Below, in pieces: positions 1 to 10,277 of a stretch of 64,000 nucleotides of DNA. Both the position numbers and the translations under genes were made by a program. The notes under the pieces are model-generated. The model worked only from the letters and a program-made list of their open reading frames with translations, did no database searches and was not told the DNA's origin. Origin of the DNA: Asparagopsis taxiformis (taxonomy: Eukaryota; Rhodophyta; Florideophyceae; Bonnemaisoniales; Bonnemaisoniaceae); assembly GCA_030407315.1 (NCBI GenBank), contig JALQPE010002000.1, positions 1 to 64,000 of the forward strand, written 5' to 3'. Position 1 is the first letter of the stretch. The number at the start of each line of letters is the position of its first letter.

Positions 1-44
1 ACGTAACGAACGGGCTAACGAGCCCCAATTACCACGATGGGAAC
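1..44 (+). repeat. Edge of a Gypsy gag-like fragment
   Basis: The first 44 bases match, with a few differences, the gag coding region of the complete Gypsy element at about 46616-46657 in the same orientation, including a small GGGCT/AGCCC stem. The similarity stops at about base 45, so this is the end of a diverged remnant cut by the window edge. It is too short to interpret further. Confidence 0.55.
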
Positions 45-82
45 GTCTGTGTTCTCGGAAATGGACGCGGACGTCCACAACC

Positions 83-250
83 TCTAGTACACCTAGTATT
101 ACTAGGCGGACGTCCATGTTTCTCCAGTATTTTTGGATGTCCGCCTAGAACCGGACGTCCATGCGGTCTAGTACGTCTAGTATTATAGGGCGACATTCAT
201 TGTTTCTAGTACCACGGATGTCCCCCTCGGGATGGACTTCCGCCATGCTA
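83..250. repeat. 84-bp tandem duplication with CTAG and GGACGTCC motifs
   Basis: Two diverged copies of an approximately 84-bp unit start at 83 and 167. Each contains TCTAGTAC, CTAGTATTA and a GGACGTCC-like core. The same vocabulary (GGACGTCC, CTAGTATT, TACTAG) recurs at 20791-21010. No coding potential is seen. Confidence 0.5.
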
Positions 251-1639
251 TGTCAACCTAGGACGGGCGCCGGTTCAGAAATTCAAAAATTTCGACCCCA
301 GAAATTTCTGCCGCCGTGCTCGACATGGATGTCCGCATCCATCACGGCGACCACTCTATTTTCCTTGTCGGTCGACTCCAATTTTCGTCCTTTAATTTTT
401 TCATCCTCTCGCTCACACCCCCTTCTGTTGGTGCTCACCTCCCCCGTACTTACCTCAACACCCAATACCACTCTAGCACGCATTTTCAGATACCTATCCC
501 CGCTTTCCACGGTGCACACCTCCATTCCATACTACTTTTCTGCTTCTACCGTACAGATTTCGTATAACCAGTCCTCATACTACCTCAGAATAGGGCAAAA
601 CACCCCCTATCTCCTCGACATGCTCTCCCCATCACCTTTGAAACGTATTGTTCTTCAATACCCTCTCTCCTCTACCTTCAACCCCTCTCCTCGTCCCCCT
701 CTCACAAACTTCCCCTGCAGCTTACTCTTCCAAAACCTCTCCTCTCCCATCCCGTACCCGACCTGACCTCCCACCCTCCCTCCCTCAGCTGCTCATGCCC
801 CCCCCATCCGCATCTCGATACCGTATACACCACCACCACCGGCCCACGCTCCCGCTCCCCCCGCCGTCTCCCCAGAAACCTCCCCGCTCTGAAACACATA
901 TCAACCCCCCACTTCGCACCCTTCCTCCCACTCCCCTCCCTCCCCAAATACAATAACCCCCTTCTTCTCCATCACATCCCCACTCACCACAGCCAGAACA
1001 GGACGCCACCCCCTCCCCCTCTTTCTTCTCACTTTCCTAAAAACCCCCTCCTCTCGGCGACTTCACCGCACCTCCTACGGTCCCACCTAAACACCTCCTC
1101 CGCCCTCACTACCCCAACACCCCGCAGCGTCTCCCCAATCCCCATAATATGCTTGTCGGCACTCCTCTCCGAATCACACTCCATCTAAACCCGCACTCCG
1201 TACATTTCCACCTCCCCCTGTACCATCCCAAGATTACATCCCCCCCAGAACACATCCTCATACCACAGAAGAATTTTCTTCCTCTCATACCTCATCCTTA
1301 AAACCTCCATCAGCTCCATGTAAATTTCGATGTAAATATTTTCTCCACTATGCAATCTCAAACATGTATGAGCCTATGCCTTTCCGCTTTGTCACCCTTG
1401 AATATTGGTACTCATGTATTCATAAAATAGGGCCCCCACATCCCTATCCCGTTCTGCAAGCTTTACAACCACTAGACGCATACTCCACAACTAACAACAA
1501 ACACTACCTCGCTATTTCAGACGACGCGGTACACAAGTAGCGTAGTCTCAACCTTCCGTGCGCCTTCCCTGATGCGTACAAGTGCGAAACGTCCTAGACT
1601 ACTACTACTACGATATAGTATATCAGAAGTGACTGCGGG
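251..1639. other. Gene-free, pyrimidine-rich stretch
   Basis: I see no credible gene. From about 370 to 1330 the plus strand is strongly C and T rich, with many short runs of C. Open frames here (for example 161-766) are Pro/Ser/Leu-rich products of composition, with no recognisable domain. The stretch separates the repeat remnants at the window start from the structured-repeat array. Confidence 0.6.
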
Positions 1640-3090
1640 AATTTTCGGCACAGGAGATGCTGGGCCACCCAATTGATTTTTCGGAAATTTTAGAATTTCT
1701 GGGCTGGCCAGCGTGCAATCGAGCTGGACTCCACCGGACGTCCATTTCAGGTGGTCGTGAGAGAGTTGGGCGGGCACCATGATGAAACAAGGACCAAGAC
1801 CTGTCCTGGGTACTTGAGCCTGAATCGACCCTTCGTGAGACGCCATTTTGGCTTAACAGTTGGTGCTTATAGAAGCCAGTGATAGCCCCGATCGGGGCGG
1901 CGGCCGTTCCGGCTTACAGTTGGTGCTTACAGACGCCAGTGATAGCCCCCGATCGGGGCGGCGGCCGGTTCCTGGGGCCGTTGTGGCCAAATTAGACACC
2001 CTGATTTGATTAAAATTTGGGCTATTCTCAAAAACATGCACATGTGAACATGTTTTTGAGATGGGGGTGTGCCGTACGGCACAATCGACCGCCCAAATCG
2101 ATGATTTTTTACAATATTTTTGTGCCCGAAATTTTAGAATTTCTGGGCTGGCCAGCAGTGCAATCGAGCTGGACATCCACCGGACGTCCATTTCAGGTTG
2201 GTCGTGAGAGAGTGAGGCGGGACCATGATGGAACAAGGACCAAGACCTGTCCCTGGCGTATTGAGCCTGAAATTGACCCGTCGTTAGCGCGATTTTGCTT
2301 ACAGTTAGTGCTTACAGAAGCCAGTGATGGCCCACTCGGGGCGGCGGCCGGTTCCTGGGGCCGTTGTGGCCAAATTAGACACCTTGATTGAATTAAAATT
2401 TGGGCTATTCTCAAAAACATGCACATGTGAACATGTTTTTGAGATGGGGGTGTGCCGTACGGCACAATCGACCCGCCCAAATCGATGATTTTTTGCAATT
2501 TTTTTGTGCCAAATTGTAGAATTTCTGGGCTGGCCAGCAATGCATCTGAGCTGGACATCCACCGGACGTCCATTTCAGGTTGGTCGTGTGCTGCCTACAT
2601 CGACGCATTGCAGAAACTAAGCAGCGGGTTCACTACTAATACAAGTACACGGAATATGAGTAACGTGATAGGTGAGTAGTGTTTGTCGTTGAGGGAGTAA
2701 GGCGGGACCATGATGAAACAGGGAAAAAGATGTCACCCAAGCATAACTTAGGCTTAAAGCCTGGAATCGACCCTCGTAAGACGCGATTTTGGCTTACAGT
2801 TAGTGCTTACAGAAGCCAGTGATGGCCCCGCTCGGGGCGGCGGCCGGTTCCTGGGGCCGTTGTGGCCAAATTAGACACCTGATTTGAATTAAAATTTGGG
2901 CTATTCTCAAAAACATGCACATGTGAACATGTTTTTGAGATGGGGGTGTGCCGTACGGCACAATCGACCGCCCAAATCGATGTTTTTTGCAATATTTTTT
3001 TCTGCCCGAAATTGTAGAATTTCTGGGCTGGCCAGCAATGCATCTGAGCTGGACATCCACCGGACGTCCATTTCAGGTTGATCGTGTATC
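1640..3090 (+). repeat. Array of the structured hairpin/palindrome repeat (copies 1-3)
   Basis: One partial unit (1640-1850, right half only) is followed by three full units in direct orientation. Each full unit has a 34-bp hairpin with arms CTCAAAAACATG and CATGTTTTTGAG (2027-2060, 2410-2443, 2906-2939). A perfect 14-bp palindrome GTGCCGTACGGCAC follows (2069-2082, 2452-2465, 2948-2961). The hairpin-to-palindrome start distance is always 42 bp. Downstream lie a CTGGCCAG palindrome and GGACGTCC. Unit spacings are 383 and 496 bp. The longer unit carries an extra block of roughly 115 bp that is also seen in the second array. Short frames inside are shadows of the repeat. Confidence 0.9.
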
Positions 3091-3449
3091 GTGCACGTCC
3101 AACACATTACCGGAAGCAAGTAGGCGATGAAGCACGTACAAACCCAATTGTTCTGCTATTTCTACCATAGACCATCGAGTCTAGAGATGTGAGGGAATCG
3201 TCCTGGAAATCATGCTCCAACCCACGAGGGAATGGACAATCTAGTTTGAAAGCATGGAACGGAAGTACATTATACTAGGTTCATAGATTGAAAGTGATAA
3301 AGGAGATGATTATATTCTCGATAATTGTTTACCAAAGTAGTGTTGTTAAGCTATCTAGCCGTCGGAAAATTGTTCTTCGTCTTCGTCCTCATCATATTCA
3401 GGATCTCCCGGCAGAATAGGCGTTATCGGCAACCGTGGAGTTGAATAGC
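3091..3449. other. Intergenic, 3' side of the ParB-like gene
   Basis: AT-rich sequence between the repeat array and the 3' end of the minus-strand gene. No gene, repeat or RNA is recognised. Confidence 0.5.
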
Positions 3450-6400
3450 TCAAGATGAATTCTTCACCCGTGTGAGGGTTCTCTTCTTGGGAGCTTCTGT
3501 CGTCTTCATCCGCATGATTCCGAGCTGCCCTGTCTTCGGCCTACGATCTTTCTTGACCGGGATGGGAACAACTGTCTTGTGGCGAACATTGACAGGTGCC
3601 GGTTGACTTTGCCTGGCAGACCGGCGCGGAGCATTGGCGATTACTTCTTCTTCGAATCCCAACCGCCTGATGAAACCAAACGAAACATTGTCGGGAATCG
3701 GATACGACGCATTCCTGAAATACGTGTGATACCTCGTTGTCGTGTGTGACACAACTCTGTCGACATGCCCTGCCCCGGCATGTTGTACATGGCCGTGACC
3801 GATGAAGACTGAACGTGGCGGAACGATTACCTTCTTCAGCTTCATCGTCTTGGCGTACATATCTAATTCCAGCGCTTTGGAAAAGACGTACTTGTGGGAC
3901 CCTGGACACACCCAGATAGGGAATGGGTCATCTCCGTTGGCAATAACAAAGTAACCCGGAAGTTGATCTTTGCGGTCGCGAGGAGGAACAGGGAAATCAT
4001 TGTGTGGGACCTGCCGAGGACACCCCTTTCCCGTTATCAAAAACCGTCCCCCAGATGCCGGCATGACAAGTTTTTCTCCCGGTAAACCGCACTCCTCCAG
4101 CCCTATCAGCCGGACAAGGATTCCCAACCACACATCCAGCAGGGCTCGCCGCGTCACAAACTTGAACCGGTCGATATGCGTCTCATCGTTCTCGGCATAG
4201 TCAACCAGGCAGTGGCGCGTAGACGTGAAGCGAGCCCTCCCCTCATTCCGGTTCTTCTCATCTGTTTCATCGTCCCCCGTATTGACAATGGGACTCCACA
4301 GCTGCCGGTTCCCAGGGTCCTTGTGCACCTCCTCCCCCTCCCATGTTCCCAAAAGTACCGAAACAATTCCTGGTTAGGAATTTCTTCCATGAGACCCAAG
4401 TCAAATGGGAACTTGTCCGACGCATCGAGGTAGCTTACATCCGCGAAATTGTGCATCACCGTATACCCTCGCTCGTTGATTTCCGTTCGGCAATTGTGGA
4501 AGTACGCCATACCAGTGCCGGCCTCATACGAATCCTTCCAGCTTGTAGACATTCGCGCAACCTGGGCGAAGTCCAGCCTCGAGGGTAGAAACGTCGATGT
4601 AGGCTCACACATCGCCTTGGCAGCCATCTTCCACGCTGCGAAAAACATCGGATAGATGGTGTCGATCTCGAAAACAAGATGACGAGCCCGATGTTGTTCC
4701 GGAATATGCAGCCCCTCAAACACAGGGTCCATCGCCACTTGCTTCAAATACCTCACCTCTCTGCCCTCCTCATCGATTTCCACACTCTCCAATAACAACC
4801 TGAGCTCAATCGGGGGCAGACAGCCAACCCTCACCGATGCGATGACGTCCGCGGGACGCTGCGCCAGATGATGCCCTTCAGCTCGGTCTTTGACTTCGAA
4901 ATCGTCGGGAAGAGATGGCATACGGTCGTCGAACAGGAGGTCGTGTTCAGAAGGAGAGTCACGAACGATGTAACCGTCTTCATCGACTTCCACTCCTTCC
5001 GGAACAGTGAATGTAATTGTCACTTCGCGGACCCCCTTGCTTTCGACTTGGCCCTCGTCTGCACCCTGTTTGTCTTCCTCGTCCGAAGCGGTATGGACAG
5101 ATTCTTGGTTGGAGGGAGTCGCACCAGCACGTTGGTTATCTTGGGGGACAATCTCAACGGCAGAATCGGGGGAACGGGCGGAGTCTTCGTCAACCTCATC
5201 ACCGGAAGCAGTGGCTTGTTGTTGATCGGTGGGTTTATCAACAACGGCCTGCTCTTCTTCCCCGGCGGATTGTTGTACCACAACCGGCTCTTCTTCCTCG
5301 AGGCGTGTGCTCCCCGTCGAGCGAAGTCGCTGTGAACGGCGGCGGATGCCATGCGAAGCAGGCTCATGTTCGACATTCCGCTGCTTCTTGTGAGTGAGTC
5401 TCACATTGGCAGCAGAAGGGCGGCGTTTGCGTCGAGCCTTAGTCTTCTTCTTCAATGTCGGATTGAAAAACTCTTTCAAGTTCGTTTCCAAATCCTGTAA
5501 ACGCGTGGTTCTCCGTCGCATTCGAACCTCACTGCTCCGGTCGTCCCCTCTATACATTGCAATGGCATTGGTGAGATGCCATTGCAACTCCTTCGGCTGC
5601 TTAACCGACCCAATTGCCATCTCTGTGCTCAGAAATGACTTGCGCATAATACTCTTTGGGCGCCCAAACGCAGCGTACAGAGAATTTGCTATTGCAGTCA
5701 CGCGACGGACGTATGTATAGAAGTCGTTCACGTCAAAGCGTCCATCCGGACGTCCACCATGAGCAGGGTTCAAGTACTCCGAAAGACCACGCAAGACGAA
5801 GACAAAGTTTTCTTCCAGCAACTCGCGCACTATCTTGTGGTCCAGGTGCGTTATCCCAATCTCGTTGCGGCGCTCGGAATTGTTCAGCTCACGCAACACT
5901 TCGTCGAGAACAGGATGCTTCAGCGTTGCTATAGCCAAACGCGTCCACCGCCGGGCCGTGTTCGTTGAATTCATCATCCCCATGAACTGCGCCTCGAACA
6001 ATGTTCGGATGACATCAGACTCACGCAAGTCGCCAGCGTTTTCCACGTTATTTGCAACAGCAATCGTACGGATGAACTGCTGGATGGACGACAAGATTCG
6101 AACCAGGGAGCGCTCCGTCAGTTGCGTCCCAGTCGTATGGTTCGACTCTGCACTCTTGTGGATGATCTCATGAGGCTGAAGATCACTGTCGTCCTTGCGG
6201 CGAAGGTAGTACACATCCAGAGGCTGAGTAACCCAGCGCAAGCGGTTTGCGTCCTGTGGCAGCTTGGTTCTGTGCATACGGGTGAGGCGCGTGAAGTCAT
6301 CGGCAATGCTATGCATAGCATTGAGACGATGCAGTCCGTCGATCACGGTCACGTTCGCATTGGCATGGAATTTGCCATTCTGGAACAGACGCGTGTCGGC

Positions 6401-7313
6401 GGGCAGATGCGTGTTCTGCGACCTCAGCACCGTCACAGTGATACGCGAAGAGCTCACATACCCCACAGCCAACATATTGTTGCGCAGGTCCTCCACGTGG
6501 TCTTCTTTCACATCCCGAAGGGTCACGGCCGGTTCCACTAGCTGCCTCACCAGCACAGTCGCTCCTTCTCCGACGTAATCCGACGTCACAAACTTGGGCA
6601 CCGTAATTTGCGTCCCCTGCTGCTCACGAATGCTTTCCGCCACCTCCGGTTCGTCGTCCACCTCGGTTACGTCCTGCGTAGTAGCTTCGGTGACGTTGGA
6701 GCGAGCAGGGTGCTTCGTGCCTCCACTGGAGGCTCTGGCAGAGCGAGCAGGGCGCTTCGTTCGTGCCTCCCGAAACCGGGACGGAGCGTGCTGGATGCTT
6801 CGTACCCCCCGAACCAGTGATTTCGCCTGCCGGACCGGTACTGGGCATCCGTCCCGAGCTGGCCTGGTTCGTCGCTGCGTTGAAGTTTGACGCTGCAGCA
6901 GGGGTACGAATGTCGCTAGGGCCATCCTCCGCAGCGGGGCGCATCATCCGAGTATCCCAAGGGTAAAACGCCGCGGCGTATGCTCCACCCATCGTCTCCG
7001 GCGGTCCCTCGGCGCCATCAAACATGTACGGGAACGGGAGGTCCTTGAACTTGTCCTTAGTCGCAATGTTGCGCACGACGATATAGTCGGCCTCGTCGGT
7101 TTCCGGCAGCTTGTGGTTGTGCAGCGTGCGCGGAAGGCCAACATCGCCACCAGCAGTGCTCACCGAAGCCGTCCCAATATGCACAGCCGCACCGTCCACG
7201 TCCGCAAACAAATTGACATCGACGCCGCGCTTGAGTCCGCGCGACTCCGCTGACGCGCTCACTTGATCGCCGCAAACCGTTGAAAACAAACTGCTGAAAT
7301 GCGTATCCGCCAT
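3450..7313 (-). pseudogene. ParB-like domain plus 2OG-Fe(II) oxygenase-like protein, frame broken twice
   Basis: One gene is spread over three frames, about 1,250 codons. The ATG at 7313 is chosen because its context (ACCATGG) is good and protein-like sequence begins there. The N-terminus holds three copies of a ten-residue SGGTKHPARS-type repeat (about 6840-6700). A ParB/sulfiredoxin-type domain follows, ending in the DGLHR motif at about 6340-6326. Next come a helical middle, a basic NLS-like KKKTKARRKRR stretch (about 5450) and an acidic linker. The C-terminal domain reads like a 2OG-Fe(II) oxygenase: NERGYTV entry, HxD (about 4004-3996), GSH, then HAG (about 3782) and a downstream Arg. 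Break 1 is a TTCG duplication at 6756-6763; break 2 is in the C5 run at 4334-4338. It could be a pseudogene, or breaks could be assembly errors. Role inferred: nuclear DNA binding and base or protein oxidation. Confidence 0.65.
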
Positions 7314-7593
7314 GGTTGTTGAGTTGGAAAGGAAAAGAGATGGTTGACGTTGACGTATTCGAGTGATGTGGATGGTAGGTTTCACGTTGCTTGAAGAATG
7401 GTCGTGAACGCCAATCGCTGGAAATAATAACACAATACAACCGAAATTTTGTTAGGTACACACCTATCGTGACCGCTGGAATGCAAGACAGGCAATCGAG
7501 ATGTGAGTGTCCGTTCGGAACGGGCCCGAGTCGGGCTCTCGAAACCTGACGAGGTGGCGTGAAGCAGGCAGTGTCCTTGATGTGTAATGTGTT
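7314..7593. promoter_or_regulatory. Presumed 5' region of the ParB-like gene
   Basis: About 280 bp between the ATG at 7313 and the repeat end at 7594. No clear TATA box is seen. The position makes it the likely promoter; this is inference only. Confidence 0.3.
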
Positions 7594-8715
7594 AAAATTA
7601 CAGCTGTCAAGCTAGGCGGCTTTTGGGGCGGCTGCGAGCACCCCTTTATCCGGGGAACACCCTGATTTGAGTTAAAATTTGGGCTATTCTCAAAAACATG
7701 CACATGTGAACATGTTTTTGAGATGGGGGTGTGCCGTACGGCACAATCGACCCGCCCAAATCGTTGATTTTTGCAAGATTTTTTGTGCCCGAAATTTTAG
7801 AATTTCTGGGCTGGCCAGCAGTGCAATCGAGCTGGACATCCACCGGACGTCCATTTCAGGTTGATCGTGTGCTGCCTACATCCACGCATTGCAGTAACTA
7901 AGCAGGCGGGATCACTACTAATATAAAGTGCACGGAATATGAGTAACGTGATGGGTGAGTAGTGTTTGTGTTGAGGGAGTAAGGCGGGACCATTATGAAA
8001 CACGGAAGAAGATGCGTACCTAGCATAACTTAGGCTTGAAGCCTGGAATCGACCCATCTTTCGGCGCCATTTAGCCTTACAGTTAGTGCTTACAGAAGCC
8101 AGTGATGACCCCGCTCGGGGCGGCGGCTCCGGTTCCTGGGGCCGTTGTGGCCAAATTAGACACCCTGATTTGAATTAAAATTTGGGCTATTCTCAAAAAC
8201 ATGCACATGTGAACATGTTTTTGAGATGGGGGTGTGCCGTACGGCACAATCGACCCGCCCAAATCGATGATTTTTTACAATTTTTTTGTGCCCGAAATTT
8301 TAGAATTTCTGGGCTGGCCAGCAGTGCAATCGAGCTGGACATCCACCGGACGTCCATTTCAGGTTGGTCGTGAGAGAGTGAGGCGGGACCATGATGGAAC
8401 AAGGACCAAGACCTGTCCCTGGCGTATTGAGCCTGAAATTGACCCTTCGTGAGACGCGATTTTGGCTTACAGTTAGTGCTTACAGAAGCCAGTGATGGCC
8501 CCACTCGGGGCGGCGGCCGGTGCCTGGGGCCGTTCTGGCCAAATTAGACACCTTGATTTGAATTAAAATTTGGGCTATTCTCAAAAACATGCACATGTGA
8601 ACATGTTTTTGAGATGGGGGTGTGCCGTACGGCACTTTCGACCGCCTAAATCGATAAAATTTTGCAATTTTTTCCTGCCCGAAATTCTACAAGTTCTGGG
8701 CTGGCCAGTAATGCA
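7594..8715 (+). repeat. Array of the structured hairpin/palindrome repeat (copies 4-6)
   Basis: Three units lie in direct orientation. Hairpins are at 7689-7722, 8192-8225 and 8580-8613; palindromes are at 7731-7744, 8234-8247 and 8622-8635, again 42 bp apart start to start. Spacings of 503 and 388 bp repeat the long/short unit pattern of the first array. The left end begins with TTACAGCTGT and GCTAGGC, which also ends the inverted copy near 13960. The third unit is diverged on its right side. Confidence 0.9.
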
Positions 8716-9204
8716 TTAGCTATCTCCTCTAAACCGATTCTAACAAGCAGAAAGAATCCTCTCCTTCATGACGATGCTCTCCATCGTCTTTTCGAAGCCA
8801 TTTCCGTACGAAAAATAATCGAAAAACATATTTGACTTTAACCTAACAGCTATCGCGAGCACCGTACTCAGCTATATTTCCTCTGTAATTTCCTTCCTCC
8901 AACCAATCAATAGCCGCTTGGTCACAGGCTTAAAAGCCTTCCACTATCTGTCCTATCCATCGAAGACCCTCGGAGGGTTCGATCCAGGCCTTGATCACCC
9001 ATGATGGGTGTGCAACCCGAGAAAATGAAAATGGAACATATTGCGACAGGGACGAGATATCATTCCATGAAAGAGAACTTCTCTTTCGTTTACTTTTTTC
9101 TAACAAGATTCTAAACGTCTACAAACCCTATGTCGTCCGTCCGTTTTCATCCCGGAGAGATGTGGATGTGAGGTAAGACGCAGTGGTGATGTTGTGTTGA
9201 TTCC
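8716..9204. other. Intergenic sequence
   Basis: No gene recognised. A short frame at 8991-9176 has no recognisable domain. A GTAAGA..CACAG pair at about 9172-9212 could be a small intron leading into the glycine-rich segment, but this is weak. Confidence 0.35.
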
Positions 9205-9470
9205 CACAGACGGAGGTGGAGGAGGTGGCTACGGAGGAAGCCTGGAGAACTTGTCCGGTACTGACATCTCACATGTTGCCATTAACGGAGGTGGTGGAGG
9301 AGGCTATGGTGCAAGCCTGGAGAACATGTGACTCACATCTCGCAGATGTCAGTACCCATGGATGAGAAGAAAAGCATGTTGAGGTGCGGTTCGGATATTC
9401 GATCCATTAACGGAGGTGGTGGAGGAGGCTATGGTGGAAGCCTGGAGAAGAATAGAGTAGTCCTATACCC
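9205..9470 (+). pseudogene. Remnant of a glycine-rich repeat coding sequence
   Basis: Three direct copies of a segment of roughly 40 bp start near 9210, 9283 and 9409. Each would encode a glycine run followed by GYG(G/A)SLE. Copies 1 and 2 share one frame and end at a TGA at about 9329-9331. Copy 3 lies in a different frame from copies 1 and 2. The pattern is that of a secreted or RNA-binding glycine-rich protein, but no complete gene can be built. Likely a decayed gene or expanded repeat. Confidence 0.4.
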
Positions 9471-9744
9471 ATGGATCACAAGAAGACGTTGTTGGGCTCC
9501 TTTTCGAAGCCCATTCGTCTCTTGAATAAATTTAGCACCCAAATCATATACGATTGCCGAGTTGACACCCCGTATGTCTCGTTGGTAGAAATAGCAGGGG
9601 TTCCACCACTCAGCTGGCGGGAAGTAGTTACTGATTATATGAGATATGGCTTAGCTCCCGCCAAAACCGATAGCTCTGGGCTCAGGTTCTCCAAATGTGG
9701 TTATACGAATGTGTTCTGACAATGCTAGAAGACGAATATCTGCA

Positions 9745-9945
9745 TCCTGATTTGAATTAAAATTTGGGCTATTCTCAAAAACATGCACATGTGAACATGT
9801 TTTTGAGATGGGGGTGTGCCGTACGGCACAATCGACCGCCCAAATCGATGTTTTTTTGCAATATTTTTGCTGCCCGAAATTGTAGAATTTCTGGTCTGGC
9901 CAGCAATGCATCTGAGCTGGACATCCCCATGTCCAGTGGCCGTCC
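9745..9945 (+). repeat. Solo structured repeat, copy 7
   Basis: One unit upstream of the methyltransferase gene. The hairpin is at 9774-9807 and the palindrome at 9816-9829, with the invariant 42-bp offset. Similarity ends just after GAGCTGGACATCC. Together with the inverted copy at 13690-13960 it brackets the methyltransferase-SET gene. Confidence 0.85.
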
Positions 9946-10277
9946 GGATGTCGCTCACCTGGTAAGCGTGATGCACCTGTGACAACCTATGTGACTGCAG
10001 TCACAGCCGCCATGGCGGCCGTGCAGTACAACCCTCAAAGACAGGGAATCACAATCTTTTTAAAATTTTTCTCTACCACGTATCCGTCACAACTTATTAC
10101 CTACACCGGTTACGGGTTTCAAGACCTTTCCAGTGCTGTGTACCCGTATACTCTGTTCCGTTCGATATCAACCAGTGTTCCTCACGAAAGAGTGCAAACG
10201 TCACGAGATACGTCGTCAAATTTGACTGTCTCGCCGAGCGGTCGCCATCCTGTACCGAATTTTCCACTCATTCCATT

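Noticed and set aside
161..766. 201-codon plus-strand frame
   Set aside because: Pro/Ser/Leu-rich reading of a pyrimidine-rich stretch that also crosses repeats; no domain.
2193..3119. Several frames in both strands within the repeat arrays
   Set aside because: They recur in every repeat copy and are translations of the hairpin and palindrome; no conserved start or protein-like substitution pattern.
4868..5397. Plus-strand frames of 118-155 codons
   Set aside because: Antisense shadows of the acidic linker in the ParB-like gene.
8962..8990. GGGTTCGATCC, resembling a tRNA T-loop
   Set aside because: Flanking bases do not pair into a T stem, and no D-arm, anticodon arm or acceptor stem can be placed.
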